From NCBI RefSeq assembly GCF_014207235.1, contig NZ_JACHDA010000005.1:306360-370359 (forward strand): a stretch of 64,000 nucleotides of DNA. Direction: 5' to 3'. The notes under the pieces were generated by a model that ran no database searches, had not been told where the DNA came from, and saw nothing but the letters and a program-made list of their open reading frames with translations. This stretch comes from Sphingopyxis sp. JAI128 (GTDB lineage Bacteria > Pseudomonadota > Alphaproteobacteria > Sphingomonadales > Sphingomonadaceae). Position 1 is the stretch's first letter. The number at the start of each line of letters is the position of its first letter. Below are positions 36,341 to 45,179 of the stretch, one piece after another. A program made the translations under genes and the position numbers.

Positions 36341-36490
36341 TCAGGAGAAGGTGAGATCGCTAAACGGGGTACCCGAGGGAAAATCGGCGTCCAGATTGGA
36401 CCCCGAGCTACCGCCGAGCGTCACGTCCTCGAAAGAACCGACTTCGACGAGTTCCGGCTTCGTGTAAGCCGATTTCGGAAGTGTATGCAT
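36341..36490 (-). CDS. lasso peptide precursor (A protein)
   Basis: 49 residues from the ATG at 36490, with GGAGGG five bases upstream. The leader (1-25) contains YTKPELVEVGSFEDVT, matching YxxPxLxxxGx5T exactly, with Thr24 at the penultimate leader position. The predicted core (26-49) is GGSSGSNLD, a 9-residue ring closing Gly1 to Asp9, then the tail ADFPSGTPFSDLTFS. The core has no Cys, so class II. The final Ser is the site modified by paeninodin-type kinases, and such a kinase is encoded in the operon. The gene order A-B1-B2-C-K-D confirms the call. I do not recognise this core among lasso peptides I know. Confidence 0.93.
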   Translation of the reverse strand: MHTLPKSAYTKPELVEVGSFEDVTLGGSSGSNLDADFPSGTPFSDLTFS

Positions 36491-36559
36491 GGATACCCTC
36501 CATCAGTAGACGGGCAGAAGTGCCCGCCCATCGAAAATTTTCATGATTCCTTAACCAAG

Positions 36560-36588
36560 TCAATATGTTGCGGCGCACAAATTTGTGC
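36560..36588 (-). promoter_or_regulatory. EPS-locus motif plus palindrome upstream of the lasso operon
   Basis: Read on the minus strand, TTTGTGCGCCGCAACATATT at 36562-36581 matches the site at 52414 in all but two positions. It overlaps a perfect palindrome GCACAAATTTGTGC (36575-36588). It is about 70-100 bases upstream of the precursor ATG, a suitable place for promoter or activator binding. The surrounding A/T-rich 36491-36758 has no gene. Confidence 0.6.
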
Positions 36589-36758
36589 AGCTGCTAACTA
36601 AACAAATAAACAAATCTAATGACTTATCCGCCTGAACATGGCCGATTTTCCATTTTGCGGCCGATCAACTTAACAAGCGCCGTCCCATTTTCGAGCGTCG
36701 GCAAATAGACGGACGGCGAAAGAAATTTAGCTATTTGTATATGGAAATTCGCGCTTGG

Positions 36759-37901
36759 CTAATGTCGCAGGCCCGAGTCGAAACCGGCTTTCCTCCGGAT
36801 CCAGCTGCCCATACGGTCAAGGAAACCCGAGGGACCGGATGCCGCATCCCCGTCGCGTGACCTGTCAGCGAGGTCATAACGAAATTCCGCAATCCAATAT
36901 GCGGGGCGGATCGAGATGAGGTAATGACTTATATTCTTGATCGTAGTGCCGAATTTGGTCTGTTCGAGCTCCTGAGCGCCGCCTCCCGCCATCGCGTTGA
37001 GCGACGACCTCACGAGCATTTCCGTACGGCTATAACCACGCGCCATCGGCCTGGTGGGGGACGAAAACAGCTTGTCGCCGAGACGATCAGCAACACGTAT
37101 CGGTACCCGCCGCGCCCTGCCACGCGTTGCTGCTGGTCTGATCAATTCATAGTCGATAAGCCATTTCAGGCGCGACCAGCTGTGCAACAGGCCGTGAAGC
37201 GCGAGATAGGACCGGAGTGCCTCGCCAGTCAGCGACAACACCTGATGCTGACCGAACAAATCCAATGGCTCGATCTCGCCCAGGTCCACCTCAGCGCAAA
37301 GCGGTTCGTTATCGAACAGACGATAATGGACCTCGACGATCGTTCGGCGCGACCGATGGATATAGACCCAATCCTTGTGCAAACGGCGCCAGCGCTCAGT
37401 CTGGGATAGGTCGAGTGCCGGATGGGGTTCCACCCGCAAATAATCCATTTCGCCGAGAAGGCGGTCGCACGTCGCAAGTTCCGCGGGCTTGATCAGCAGG
37501 TCGATGTCATGATTGGTGCGCCACCCGATCTTGTCGAAGCACAGCTGCGAAAGAGCCAGCCCCTTGAGAAGAATGGGGGTCACACCATGGCCTGCGAAGC
37601 GTTCGGAAATGCGCCTGAGTTCGGCAAGCGCCGCCAGTTCAGCAAAGGCCGAATCGCGTATCGTTTTATCCATTCGCGCCTGCAAGTCAGCATCGACCGG
37701 TATCGCAGTGCCCGCCATCCACCCGAGTGCCCGAAGCCGATTGGCAAAGAATGGCATGACCCGATGGCGTTCAGCATATTCGAGAAGCGTCGGCCAGCCG
37801 CAAAAGTCTGAACCAAGCTGTTCTGCCAACGCATCGCTCGTCGGTGGCGCCCGCGGATTGACGACGGCCGCCAGCGCAAGAAAGGCGTGGTTATCCACCA
37901 C
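36759..37901 (-). CDS. nucleotidyltransferase family protein (NTP_transf_5-like)
   Basis: 380 residues beginning with a GTG at 37901 behind AGGGGG. The motif VTPILLKGLALSQLCFDKIGWRTNHDIDLLIKP, shown by its ends LLKGLAL and NHDIDLLIKP, carries the DxD of nucleotidyltransferases and matches the uncharacterised family (PF14907) often found in kinase-containing lasso clusters and EPS loci. It lies directly upstream of the lasso precursor on the same strand and overlaps the preceding gene. It might further modify the phosphorylated peptide; that is inference. Confidence 0.8.
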   Translation of the reverse strand: MVDNHAFLALAAVVNPRAPPTSDALAEQLGSDFCGWPTLLEYAERHRVMPFFANRLRALGWMAGTAIPVDADLQARMDKTIRDSAFAELAALAELRRISERFAGHGVTPILLKGLALSQLCFDKIGWRTNHDIDLLIKPAELATCDRLLGEMDYLRVEPHPALDLSQTERWRRLHKDWVYIHRSRRTIVEVHYRLFDNEPLCAEVDLGEIEPLDLFGQHQVLSLTGEALRSYLALHGLLHSWSRLKWLIDYELIRPAATRGRARRVPIRVADRLGDKLFSSPTRPMARGYSRTEMLVRSSLNAMAGGGAQELEQTKFGTTIKNISHYLISIRPAYWIAEFRYDLADRSRDGDAASGPSGFLDRMGSWIRRKAGFDSGLRH

Positions 37902-38850
37902 ATCCCCCTGTTCGTGCGGTCATCACCAGCGGATGATGATCCGACCAGATTTCCGGTCCGCGAGTCAGGTCAACCAAGCCGAGACATCCCCTGCCGTAGA
38001 TATTATCGATCGGCAGGAGCGCGGCCGGTCCACCGGTCGGCCAGGTGGGAACAGCACGGCTCATCAGGCGAACGCCCATGTCAACCGCGAGCCGGTTCAT
38101 CGAGAAGCTCCATGGAACATTGTTGAAGTCGCCGATCACGATCTGGCTAGCGCTCGGTTCGGCAGCGAGGGCGGCAAGCTCGCGCAATCGCAATGCCTGG
38201 GATCCCATGGGCCACGGCCGCGGCATGTGCGCCGCCGTGATCGCAATCTCTTCGCCTCCTCGACTGAAGCGCGCGGTCAATGCAGAAATAGCCTTGCGAT
38301 TTTCGGCATCGCCGCGCGCGTGGGGCATAACGGCGAGTGCCGGAGTTCGGGACAATATCAGTGTTGAACAATTTCCGTCGCCGCGGCAGTCATATTGATA
38401 GGGATATTGCTTCTTCAGCAAACGCGAAACCGAACCGGCCCGGTCGCGCGCTTCAAGCAGAACGACAAAATCGGGCGATTGCGTTTCTATCCATCGAGCG
38501 ACTTCGCGCTGCTCGGGATTATCCTTGTTGATGTTGAAACTGACCAGGCGAAGGCTTTCCCCTGTGGCGGCGACAGAATCGACTCCGTTCCATAGCGGGC
38601 GGAAGATCAGGAGGGCAAAGATGATGTATCCGGCGGCGAGGAGCGCCGACATTGCGGCTCGTCCTCGGCGATCCGCTCGCCAGTCGATCAATAGCCTGAG
38701 AAGAAGATAGGCGAGCGCAACTATGGTCCAGACCGGCGCGGCGATATTGATGCTGTCGAGCATCTCTATGTCCGCGCCGAGAAATGCCAAGCCCAATAGA
38801 AGGGCGAGGATCACCAGGCCGGCGTAGCCGGGCGCCTTTTGTCGAGACAT
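37891..38850 (-). CDS. membrane-anchored endonuclease/exonuclease/phosphatase family protein
   Basis: 319 residues from the ATG at 38850. Three N-terminal membrane segments are followed by an EEP domain: LVSFNINKDN, VVLLEARD, ITAAHMPRPWP, IVIGDFNNVPWS, PIDNIYGRG and WSDHHPLVM, giving the metal-binding Asn/Glu/Asp/His set. Substrate could be a phosphodiester or a lipid-linked phosphate; EEP proteins with this layout are common in EPS loci. The end overlaps the NTase gene by 11 bases. The opposite-strand barrel gene starts 123 bases away. Confidence 0.8.
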   Translation of the reverse strand: MSRQKAPGYAGLVILALLLGLAFLGADIEMLDSINIAAPVWTIVALAYLLLRLLIDWRADRRGRAAMSALLAAGYIIFALLIFRPLWNGVDSVAATGESLRLVSFNINKDNPEQREVARWIETQSPDFVVLLEARDRAGSVSRLLKKQYPYQYDCRGDGNCSTLILSRTPALAVMPHARGDAENRKAISALTARFSRGGEEIAITAAHMPRPWPMGSQALRLRELAALAAEPSASQIVIGDFNNVPWSFSMNRLAVDMGVRLMSRAVPTWPTGGPAALLPIDNIYGRGCLGLVDLTRGPEIWSDHHPLVMTARTGGCGG

Positions 38851-38880
38851 GCGGTGAGGCCCGCGCCTCCTCCTCATTTT

Positions 38881-38925
38881 CTGCACCGCACAATGATGCT
38901 TCAGTTTTTTGTGCATTGCAACATT
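38881..38925 (+). promoter_or_regulatory. two EPS-locus motifs before the barrel gene
   Basis: CTGCACCGCACAATGATGC (38881-38899) resembles the longer sites at 46275 and 58238 with one base missing. TTTGTGCATTGCAACATTT follows at 38908-38926. The second ends about 48 bases before the GTG of the barrel gene. Confidence 0.55.
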
Positions 38926-38973
38926 TCTGTATTCGGTTACGATCATGGTGTCTGTTTTTCGGAGGCATTGCGG

Positions 38974-40299
38974 GTGCATATGCGGACCGGTTCAAGAGAG
39001 ACTATCGCCGGAGACAAGTGCGTTGCCTGGAGGGAGCGCGTCGATCGTCGCCGACTGGTCGCGGCCCTTGTGGCTGCCCTCAGCCTTTCGGGCGGCATCC
39101 AGCCGGCTTGCGGGCAAACCCTCGATAGCGAACCAAGCGACGTTGCAGGTAACCGGCCCCAGCCCGGCTATGATCCCGTCGGCATCCGTGCAGGCAAATT
39201 GATGATCCGGCCAAGCCTGACCATCTCCCCGGATTTTTCTTCGAATGTCTTCACCACTGCCGACGACCCGAGATCCGACGCCAGCGTTTCGATCGTCCCC
39301 ACCATCACGGCGGCGCTCACCGAGCCCGGCGCAAATTTTTCCCTTTATGGCGAAGCGAGGATCCGGCGATACGCGACCTACTCCACGCAGGACGATGAGC
39401 AGTTCCGAATCGACGCCGGGGGATCGACCGAACTACCGTCGGGTTTTTTCCTGAGCGCCGGAGTCGGTTGGGCTGATACGACCGCGGCGCGCGGCACCGT
39501 CGCGAACGACCTGTCGATCGGCGATCCCCTAAAAATGCGCGAACTGCGTTCGCGCATTTCTCTCCGTAGGAGCTTCAACCGCCTTTACGCCTCGATCGGG
39601 CTTTCTGCCGCCCGATCGACTTACGAGGATATCGACCTCGACGATGGCTCCGTCATCGACCAGAGCTTCCGGAACGGCCATCGCTCGGGCGGCACAGTGA
39701 CACTCGGATATGAGGTGAGCCCTTTGCTCGCGCTCGAAACGCGCGCGACCTATGACGTGTATCGCTACAGCGACGTGCGGCCGCTATTCATTCGCGATGC
39801 CGAGGCCTATTCGATCGGCATTGGACTTCGCTACCAGATCACTCAGCTTTTCACAGCCGAGTTCAACGCCGGCCTTCGTCAGCACAAATTCGACAATCCC
39901 CTGTTCGCGACCATCAAGGGCGTCGCCTTGTTTGGCCGGCTTCGCTGGTACCCGACACCATTGATCAGCGTGCGCGCCGACCTCGCGCAATCGACGTCGA
40001 CCAGCACGCTCGACCAGGTGAGCGCAGTGACGGTCACCGATTTCACCCTTGGCGCCGACTATGAGTTCCGGCGAAACGTCCTCGTCACCGCCGAGACGGC
40101 ACTGGCATTCGAGGACTATGGCCAGATCGGACTCCAGGCGAAGCGGCTTTCGTTTACCAGCCGGGTGGAATGGAAGGTCAACCGTTGGCTTCGGGCCGGA
40201 GGCTACGCAACGCTTAACAGCCGCTTCGGCTCGGGCTCCGGCCCGATCCGCGACTATTCCTCGGTGCAGACAGGAGTCCGCACGACGCTCGCCCTCTAG
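38974..40299 (+). CDS. outer-membrane beta-barrel protein of the EPS system
   Basis: 441 residues. GTG at 38974 is chosen because GGAGG lies eight bases upstream; ATG at 38980 is 14 away. Signal peptide (LVAALVAALSLSGGIQPACG). The mature part has repeated amphipathic strands and the start GKLMIRPSLTISPDFSSNVFTT, typical of the BBP2_2 / EpsL-like outer-membrane barrels in EPS loci. The C-terminus ends in a hydrophobic strand. It probably forms or supports the exit pore for the polymer together with the Wza-like protein at 55.8 kb. Confidence 0.82.
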   Translation: MHMRTGSRETIAGDKCVAWRERVDRRRLVAALVAALSLSGGIQPACGQTLDSEPSDVAGNRPQPGYDPVGIRAGKLMIRPSLTISPDFSSNVFTTADDPRSDASVSIVPTITAALTEPGANFSLYGEARIRRYATYSTQDDEQFRIDAGGSTELPSGFFLSAGVGWADTTAARGTVANDLSIGDPLKMRELRSRISLRRSFNRLYASIGLSAARSTYEDIDLDDGSVIDQSFRNGHRSGGTVTLGYEVSPLLALETRATYDVYRYSDVRPLFIRDAEAYSIGIGLRYQITQLFTAEFNAGLRQHKFDNPLFATIKGVALFGRLRWYPTPLISVRADLAQSTSTSTLDQVSAVTVTDFTLGADYEFRRNVLVTAETALAFEDYGQIGLQAKRLSFTSRVEWKVNRWLRAGGYATLNSRFGSGSGPIRDYSSVQTGVRTTLAL

Positions 40300-40342
40300 T
40301 CGCCATCAAGCTCGCCAGAAAAAGACAAGCGAAAGGCACGAA

Positions 40343-42592
40343 ATGACTCTCCCCGTAACGCATGCCGAGCCGCAGAATATTGTGCGAGGCTCCGACGCAC
40401 GGAGCCTCCGCGAGACGTCACCCTCGCCCGCTGGCGACAGGCTGAGCTTTGCCAAGCTGTTCAACATGCTGCGCCGCCGCCTGTGGCTGATCATCGGCGT
40501 CGCAGCCGCCATTTTCGTCATCGGCCTCTTTGTGACGCTGTGGCAGCCCAAGATATACACAGCCGATGCCATCGTCCGGTTGACGGGGTCCAATCGCGAA
40601 CTCGCGGCGAAGGTCGGTGACGAGGCCGAACCGACGATGGCGGGCGACGCCGACGTCGCCACAGAAATCCAGGTTGTAGGTTCGCTGGGGATGGCCCGCG
40701 AAATCGTCCGGAAATATGGACTCGTCGACAACCGCCGATTTAACCCTTTCGTGAATCCGCCCGCATCGACGCTTTCGCGCCTGTTGGACGGGGGAGGATC
40801 GCCGATTGATCCCCGCAAGCTTAGCGCCGCTCAGCGTCAGAAGATGGAGGATCAGCTTGTCCGCTATCTTCGCAGCGGTCTCGGCGCGACCCGGATCGGG
40901 ACATCCTATTCAATCGGCATCGCCTACCGCCATCACGATCCGGAAATGGCCGCCATGCTGGCTAACGCCTATGCCAATGAATATGCGCAGTCGCAGATCA
41001 ACGAAAAAAAGACCGCGACTTCGGAAGCCATTGGCTTCTTGCGCGACAAGGTCGAGGAGTTGCGGACACAAGCCACCACGGACTTCGCGGCGGTGCAGAA
41101 TTATCGCATCCGCAACGGTCTTCCCAGCACCACCGGGGCTTCGCTGACCGAGCAGGATATTTCCGTCTACAACCAACAGGCGGCAACCGCGCGCGCGGAA
41201 GCCGCGGCCGATGCCGCTCGTCTCGAAACCGCCCGCGCGCAGCTTCGCAGCGGTTCGATGGGCGACGATGTCGGCGAGGCGCTTGAATCGCCCGTGGTTT
41301 CGTCGCTCCGCTCCCAGCGTGGGCAATTGGTCGTGAAGATGGCCGATCTCAGGGTTCGATATGGCGATCGCCATCCCGACCTGCGGCGCGCGCGGCAGGA
41401 AATGGCCGATCTCGATAAGCAGATCCAGGAAGAGATTGACCGCGTGATTTCGAACCTCGAAGCGAAGGCTGCGGTATCCTCGCAGCGGCTTGCCTCCCTC
41501 TCGGGAACGCTCGGCTCGGCGAAAGGACAACTGCTGACCAACAATAAGGCGATGGTCGCCCTCGACGACCTGCAACGCCGCGCCGAGGCATCGCAGGGCC
41601 TCTATGAATCCTACCTAGCGCGCTATCGAGAAACATCGGCCAGCAGTGGCACCGAACGGTCAGACGCCCGCGTATTGACCCTCGCTTCGCCGCCAACGAT
41701 GCCGACGAGCCCGAACATCATCCTCAACCTCTTTTTCGCGTCGATTTGCGGCATTGGTCTCGGTCTTGTCGCCGCCTTCGTCGTCGAAATGCAATTTCGC
41801 GGTCTGACCACAGCCGCCGACGTCGAAAAGCGGACGGGGCTCCCCTATCTCGGCATGGTCCCGGAGAATGGCACGGCCAAGCACCACGCGCCAAAACCGA
41901 TCGAGACGATTACCAGCATGCCCAACTCGATCCTCGCGGAATCACTGCGCAATATCCACGCCTCGATCCAGATACCGGGCCTAGCGAGGGCGCAGGTCAT
42001 CGCGGTCACATCCGCGCTGCCGGCGGAAGGCAAGAGCGTGTTGTCGGCGCTGCTCGGCCTTGTTTCCGCACAAACAGGTCATCGTACCATTGTCGTCGAC
42101 TGCGACATCTTCCGCCGCGGCCTGTCGCACGAATTCCACATTCACGACGGACAGGGCCTGATCGAAATCGGCGAAGGAGCAACCACCCTCGACGGAGCTG
42201 TTCGCATAGTCGGCAGCGGTCTACACATCCTGCCGATCGTGTCGCGCGGCAACGAAGGCGACCGACTAACCGACAAGGGCCTCATCCAGGCGACGGTTGC
42301 GCAGCTAAAGGAACGGTACGACCTTGTCATACTGGACTGCCCACCACTTCTCGCGGTCGCCGAAACCCGCGAGATCGCAGGCCTGTCGGACGGCGTCATC
42401 CTGGCCGCAAAATGGCGCTCGACACCGGATGAGGCCGTCGTCACGGCGTCACGCCTCCTTCCTGTCCGGCTGACTCACTATGTCGGGATCGCGCTAACGC
42501 GCGTCGACCTGCGCAAGCAGAGCCGTTATGCGCCGGACGATTCCAGCAGCTACTACACGCAGTATCAGCAATATGTGGCGACCGCCGCATGA
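40343..42592 (+). CDS. polysaccharide co-polymerase / tyrosine autokinase (Wzc/ExoP-like)
   Basis: 749 residues. N-terminal Wzz-type chain-length domain: first membrane helix ~45-68, a coiled periplasmic part with DRHPDLRRARQEMADL, second helix near 455-475 preceded by a Pro-rich segment (LASPPTMPTSPN). C-terminal BY-kinase: Walker A SALPAEGKS (~556-564), Walker A' VVDCDIFRRG, Walker B LVILDCPPLL, and a Tyr-rich tail SRYAPDDSSSYYTQYQQY. Controls polymer length and export through autophosphorylation. The stop overlaps the next gene (ATGA). Confidence 0.92.
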   Translation: MTLPVTHAEPQNIVRGSDARSLRETSPSPAGDRLSFAKLFNMLRRRLWLIIGVAAAIFVIGLFVTLWQPKIYTADAIVRLTGSNRELAAKVGDEAEPTMAGDADVATEIQVVGSLGMAREIVRKYGLVDNRRFNPFVNPPASTLSRLLDGGGSPIDPRKLSAAQRQKMEDQLVRYLRSGLGATRIGTSYSIGIAYRHHDPEMAAMLANAYANEYAQSQINEKKTATSEAIGFLRDKVEELRTQATTDFAAVQNYRIRNGLPSTTGASLTEQDISVYNQQAATARAEAAADAARLETARAQLRSGSMGDDVGEALESPVVSSLRSQRGQLVVKMADLRVRYGDRHPDLRRARQEMADLDKQIQEEIDRVISNLEAKAAVSSQRLASLSGTLGSAKGQLLTNNKAMVALDDLQRRAEASQGLYESYLARYRETSASSGTERSDARVLTLASPPTMPTSPNIILNLFFASICGIGLGLVAAFVVEMQFRGLTTAADVEKRTGLPYLGMVPENGTAKHHAPKPIETITSMPNSILAESLRNIHASIQIPGLARAQVIAVTSALPAEGKSVLSALLGLVSAQTGHRTIVVDCDIFRRGLSHEFHIHDGQGLIEIGEGATTLDGAVRIVGSGLHILPIVSRGNEGDRLTDKGLIQATVAQLKERYDLVILDCPPLLAVAETREIAGLSDGVILAAKWRSTPDEAVVTASRLLPVRLTHYVGIALTRVDLRKQSRYAPDDSSSYYTQYQQYVATAA

Positions 42593-43734
42593 CCCCGCCG
42601 AGGATCGTCATCGTCCACTATTGGCTGGTCGCGATGCGCGGTGGCGAGCGCGTGCTCGAACGCCTGCTGCGCCTCTATCCCGGTGCGGACATCATTACCC
42701 ACGTCTACGACCCCACAGCTGTTTCCGACTTCATCGCTTCGCACCGGATACGCACCACCTTCATCCAGGACCTTCCCGGTGCGCGGAGACATTATCAGAA
42801 ATATCTGCCGCTGATGCCGCGCGCACTCGAGCAGATGGATCTGAGCGAATATGATCTGGTAATCAGCAGCGAGTCCGGCCCGTCCAAGGGCGTCATCGTG
42901 CGGCCCGACGCATTCCACCTTTGCTACTGCCATTCGCCCATGCGTTATCTGTGGGATCATTATCATCAGTATCGCGCCAGCGCTGGCCCGCTCGCGCGCG
43001 CCGCCATGTCGGCCACCTTCCCCGCGCTGCGGCAGTGGGATGTGACGTCCGCGCAGGGCGTCGACCATATCGTGGCCAACAGCCATTTCATCGCGCGCCG
43101 AATCCGGAAAAGCTGGGGACGTTCGGCCGACGTTGTCCACCCACCGGTCGATGTTGCCATGTTCCAAAAGTCGCAAACGATCGGCGACCATTATCTTTGG
43201 GTCGGCCAAATGACGCCATACAAGCGCGCCGATCTCGTCGCCGATGCCTTTACAAGGCTCGGACTGCCGCTTCTTATGGTCGGTACGGGCGAACTGGCGC
43301 GCGATATCGCCAAGCGGGCCGGACCGAATATCCGGATCGTCGAACGGCTCGACTATGCGGGCCTCCGGCAGGCCTATGCCGACTGCCGCGCGCTGATTTT
43401 TCCCGCCGAGGAGGATTTCGGCATCATTCCGGTGGAGGCGAACGCCGCCGGGCGCCCGGTCATTGCATTCGGCCGGGGCGGCGTTCGCGACTCGATCGTC
43501 GATCAAGTGACGGGCCTGTTCTTCGATCGTCAGGAAACCGATGCGCTTATCGACGCCGTCGAGCGCTTCGAGCGTTGGCTGCCCGATTTCGAGTCCGATG
43601 CGGCAGTCGCGAACGCCGAGCGCTTCGCGCCCGAGAATTTCGACGCCGGAATTGTGCGCATCGTGTCGCGCGCGTTGTATCGGGATCCACCTCAATCCGA
43701 ACCGGTGGCAAGGCTCTTCGAGGCTGCGCAATGA
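42589..43734 (+). CDS. glycosyltransferase family 4
   Basis: 381 residues. GT-B fold: N-terminal IVIVHYWLVAMRGGERVLERLLRLYPGADI, and in the C-terminal half HYLWVGQMTPYKRADLVADAF, LMVGTGEL and FPAEEDFGIIPVEANAAGRPVIAFGRGG with the nucleotide-sugar EX7E motif. The opening resembles mannosyl/rhamnosyltransferases of the GT4 family in EPS loci. It probably adds a sugar to the lipid-linked repeat unit on the cytoplasmic face. Coupled by overlap to the tyrosine kinase gene and to the polymerase gene. Confidence 0.9.
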   Translation: MTPPRIVIVHYWLVAMRGGERVLERLLRLYPGADIITHVYDPTAVSDFIASHRIRTTFIQDLPGARRHYQKYLPLMPRALEQMDLSEYDLVISSESGPSKGVIVRPDAFHLCYCHSPMRYLWDHYHQYRASAGPLARAAMSATFPALRQWDVTSAQGVDHIVANSHFIARRIRKSWGRSADVVHPPVDVAMFQKSQTIGDHYLWVGQMTPYKRADLVADAFTRLGLPLLMVGTGELARDIAKRAGPNIRIVERLDYAGLRQAYADCRALIFPAEEDFGIIPVEANAAGRPVIAFGRGGVRDSIVDQVTGLFFDRQETDALIDAVERFERWLPDFESDAAVANAERFAPENFDAGIVRIVSRALYRDPPQSEPVARLFEAAQ

Positions 43735-45179
43735 TACCGACGCTGATCGGTGTCGCGACGATCCTTCTGGGCAGCTGGCTTCTGCTTCGCCGCGGCCCGA
43801 TGGCGCTGATGTGTGCGGTCATCGCGCTCAGCCTGCTCGATGGGTCGGCGGCGCTGATCCTGACAAGCCTCGGCGGTTCGTCGATACCGCCCGGGCGCAT
43901 CATGCTCGGCTTCCTGCTCCTCTCTTGCTTCTCTTTGGTAAAAGAGGATGCCGCGCTGTTCCGTCAGGCAATCGTGGACAATGTCTGGCTGGTCATCTTT
44001 TGCATCTACAGCTTTATCGGCGCTTTCCTGCTCCCGCGGATATTCCAACAGTCGATGGACGTTTTTCCATTGCGGCCGATCGGGATGCGGCATCAGTTCG
44101 ATACGATCCCGCTCTTCTTTTCGTCACAGAACATCACGACGGCTGTCTATTTGATCGGCACCGGTATCGCCGCTCTTTGTTGCTACATCGCGGTCACCCG
44201 GTCGAAAAATCTGAATCCGCTTGTCACGGCCGCGATCGTCATCACGGTCACGCACGCTTCGTTCGGAATATTGGGTGTCGCCCTGCGCGGGACCCCGTGG
44301 GACCAAGTGGTCGAGTTCTTCCGAAACGGCTCCTATTCACAGGTCGACCAGCGCACCAAAAGTTTCATCCGGATCAACGGGATTATGCCCGAACCTTCGA
44401 TATACGCCGACTTCGGCCTCGCCTGGTTCATCCTGTGCTTCGAACTGTGGCTCAGGCATATCCGGCCGCCGGCCACGGGGTTCGCGGCGGCATTGATGGC
44501 CATCGTGCTCATGCTTTCGACCTCGTCGACGGCCTATGTCGGCCTCGCCGGTTATGCGCTCATCCTCCTTTGCCGCGCAGCGCTGATGCCGCGTTACCTT
44601 CGAGCGGACAAACTGATCACGATAGGCGCGGTTGCGCTGCTCGGCATCGCGTTCGTCTCCCTGCTCATGATCGCGTCGAGCGAAGCCGCGCAGGCTTTCG
44701 AAGAGATGATACGCCAAATGACCGTCGACAAAGCAGGCTCGGATTCAGGTTTGCAGCGTGCATTTTGGGCTCGCCAGGGGCTTGATGCGTTCTTCGTGTC
44801 CTATGGCTTGGGGATCGGAGCCGGAAGTTTCCGATCATCCAGCATTGTGACCGCAATCCTCGGCGGAATGGGCGTGGTCGGAATTGTGAGCTTCATCGCC
44901 TATCTTCTCCAAATCGGATGGCCGCGGCGCGGCGCGCAACCCGGGTCCGAGGCAGGCGATATCGCCGATGCCATGGGCTGGACCGCCATCGCTTCGCTGA
45001 TTCCGGCGCTGCTCACGCAGGCTTCACCCGATCCGGGCATGGATTTCGCCTGTTTTGCGGGCATCGCAATCGCGCTGAAGTGCCGCGACGCAATCCCGAA
45101 CCGGCCGGCCGATCGCGCTGGCAACCCTACAGCGCCAACAGTTCCTCGATCAGCCGGCTGGCGGCACGTTTCCAGGTGA
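43731..45179 (+). CDS. EPS polymerase (Wzy-like) membrane protein
   Basis: 482 residues from the ATG at 43731, which overlaps the GT4 stop. Around ten membrane helices with a large periplasmic loop near the middle (RTKSFIRINGIMPEPSIYADFGLAWF) and a late loop LQRAFWARQGLDAFFVSYGLGIGAGSFRSS, the layout and motif of O-antigen ligase/Wzy-type proteins. It would join repeat units at the periplasmic face. The 3' end overlaps the converging glycosyltransferase gene by 53 bases. Confidence 0.82.
   Translation: MIPTLIGVATILLGSWLLLRRGPMALMCAVIALSLLDGSAALILTSLGGSSIPPGRIMLGFLLLSCFSLVKEDAALFRQAIVDNVWLVIFCIYSFIGAFLLPRIFQQSMDVFPLRPIGMRHQFDTIPLFFSSQNITTAVYLIGTGIAALCCYIAVTRSKNLNPLVTAAIVITVTHASFGILGVALRGTPWDQVVEFFRNGSYSQVDQRTKSFIRINGIMPEPSIYADFGLAWFILCFELWLRHIRPPATGFAAALMAIVLMLSTSSTAYVGLAGYALILLCRAALMPRYLRADKLITIGAVALLGIAFVSLLMIASSEAAQAFEEMIRQMTVDKAGSDSGLQRAFWARQGLDAFFVSYGLGIGAGSFRSSSIVTAILGGMGVVGIVSFIAYLLQIGWPRRGAQPGSEAGDIADAMGWTAIASLIPALLTQASPDPGMDFACFAGIAIALKCRDAIPNRPADRAGNPTAPTVPRSAGWRHVSR

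Noticed and set aside
36491..36758. Second lasso precursor upstream of the first
   Set aside because: Both strands were read for a YxxPxL leader followed by Gly and Asp/Glu at 7-9; none was found, and the DNA is A/T-rich and promoter-like.
42921..43730. Upstream extension of the Wzy-like frame over the GT4 gene
   Set aside because: The frame is open by chance. The membrane protein begins at the ATG at 43731, which overlaps the GT4 stop; residues before it are Arg-rich.
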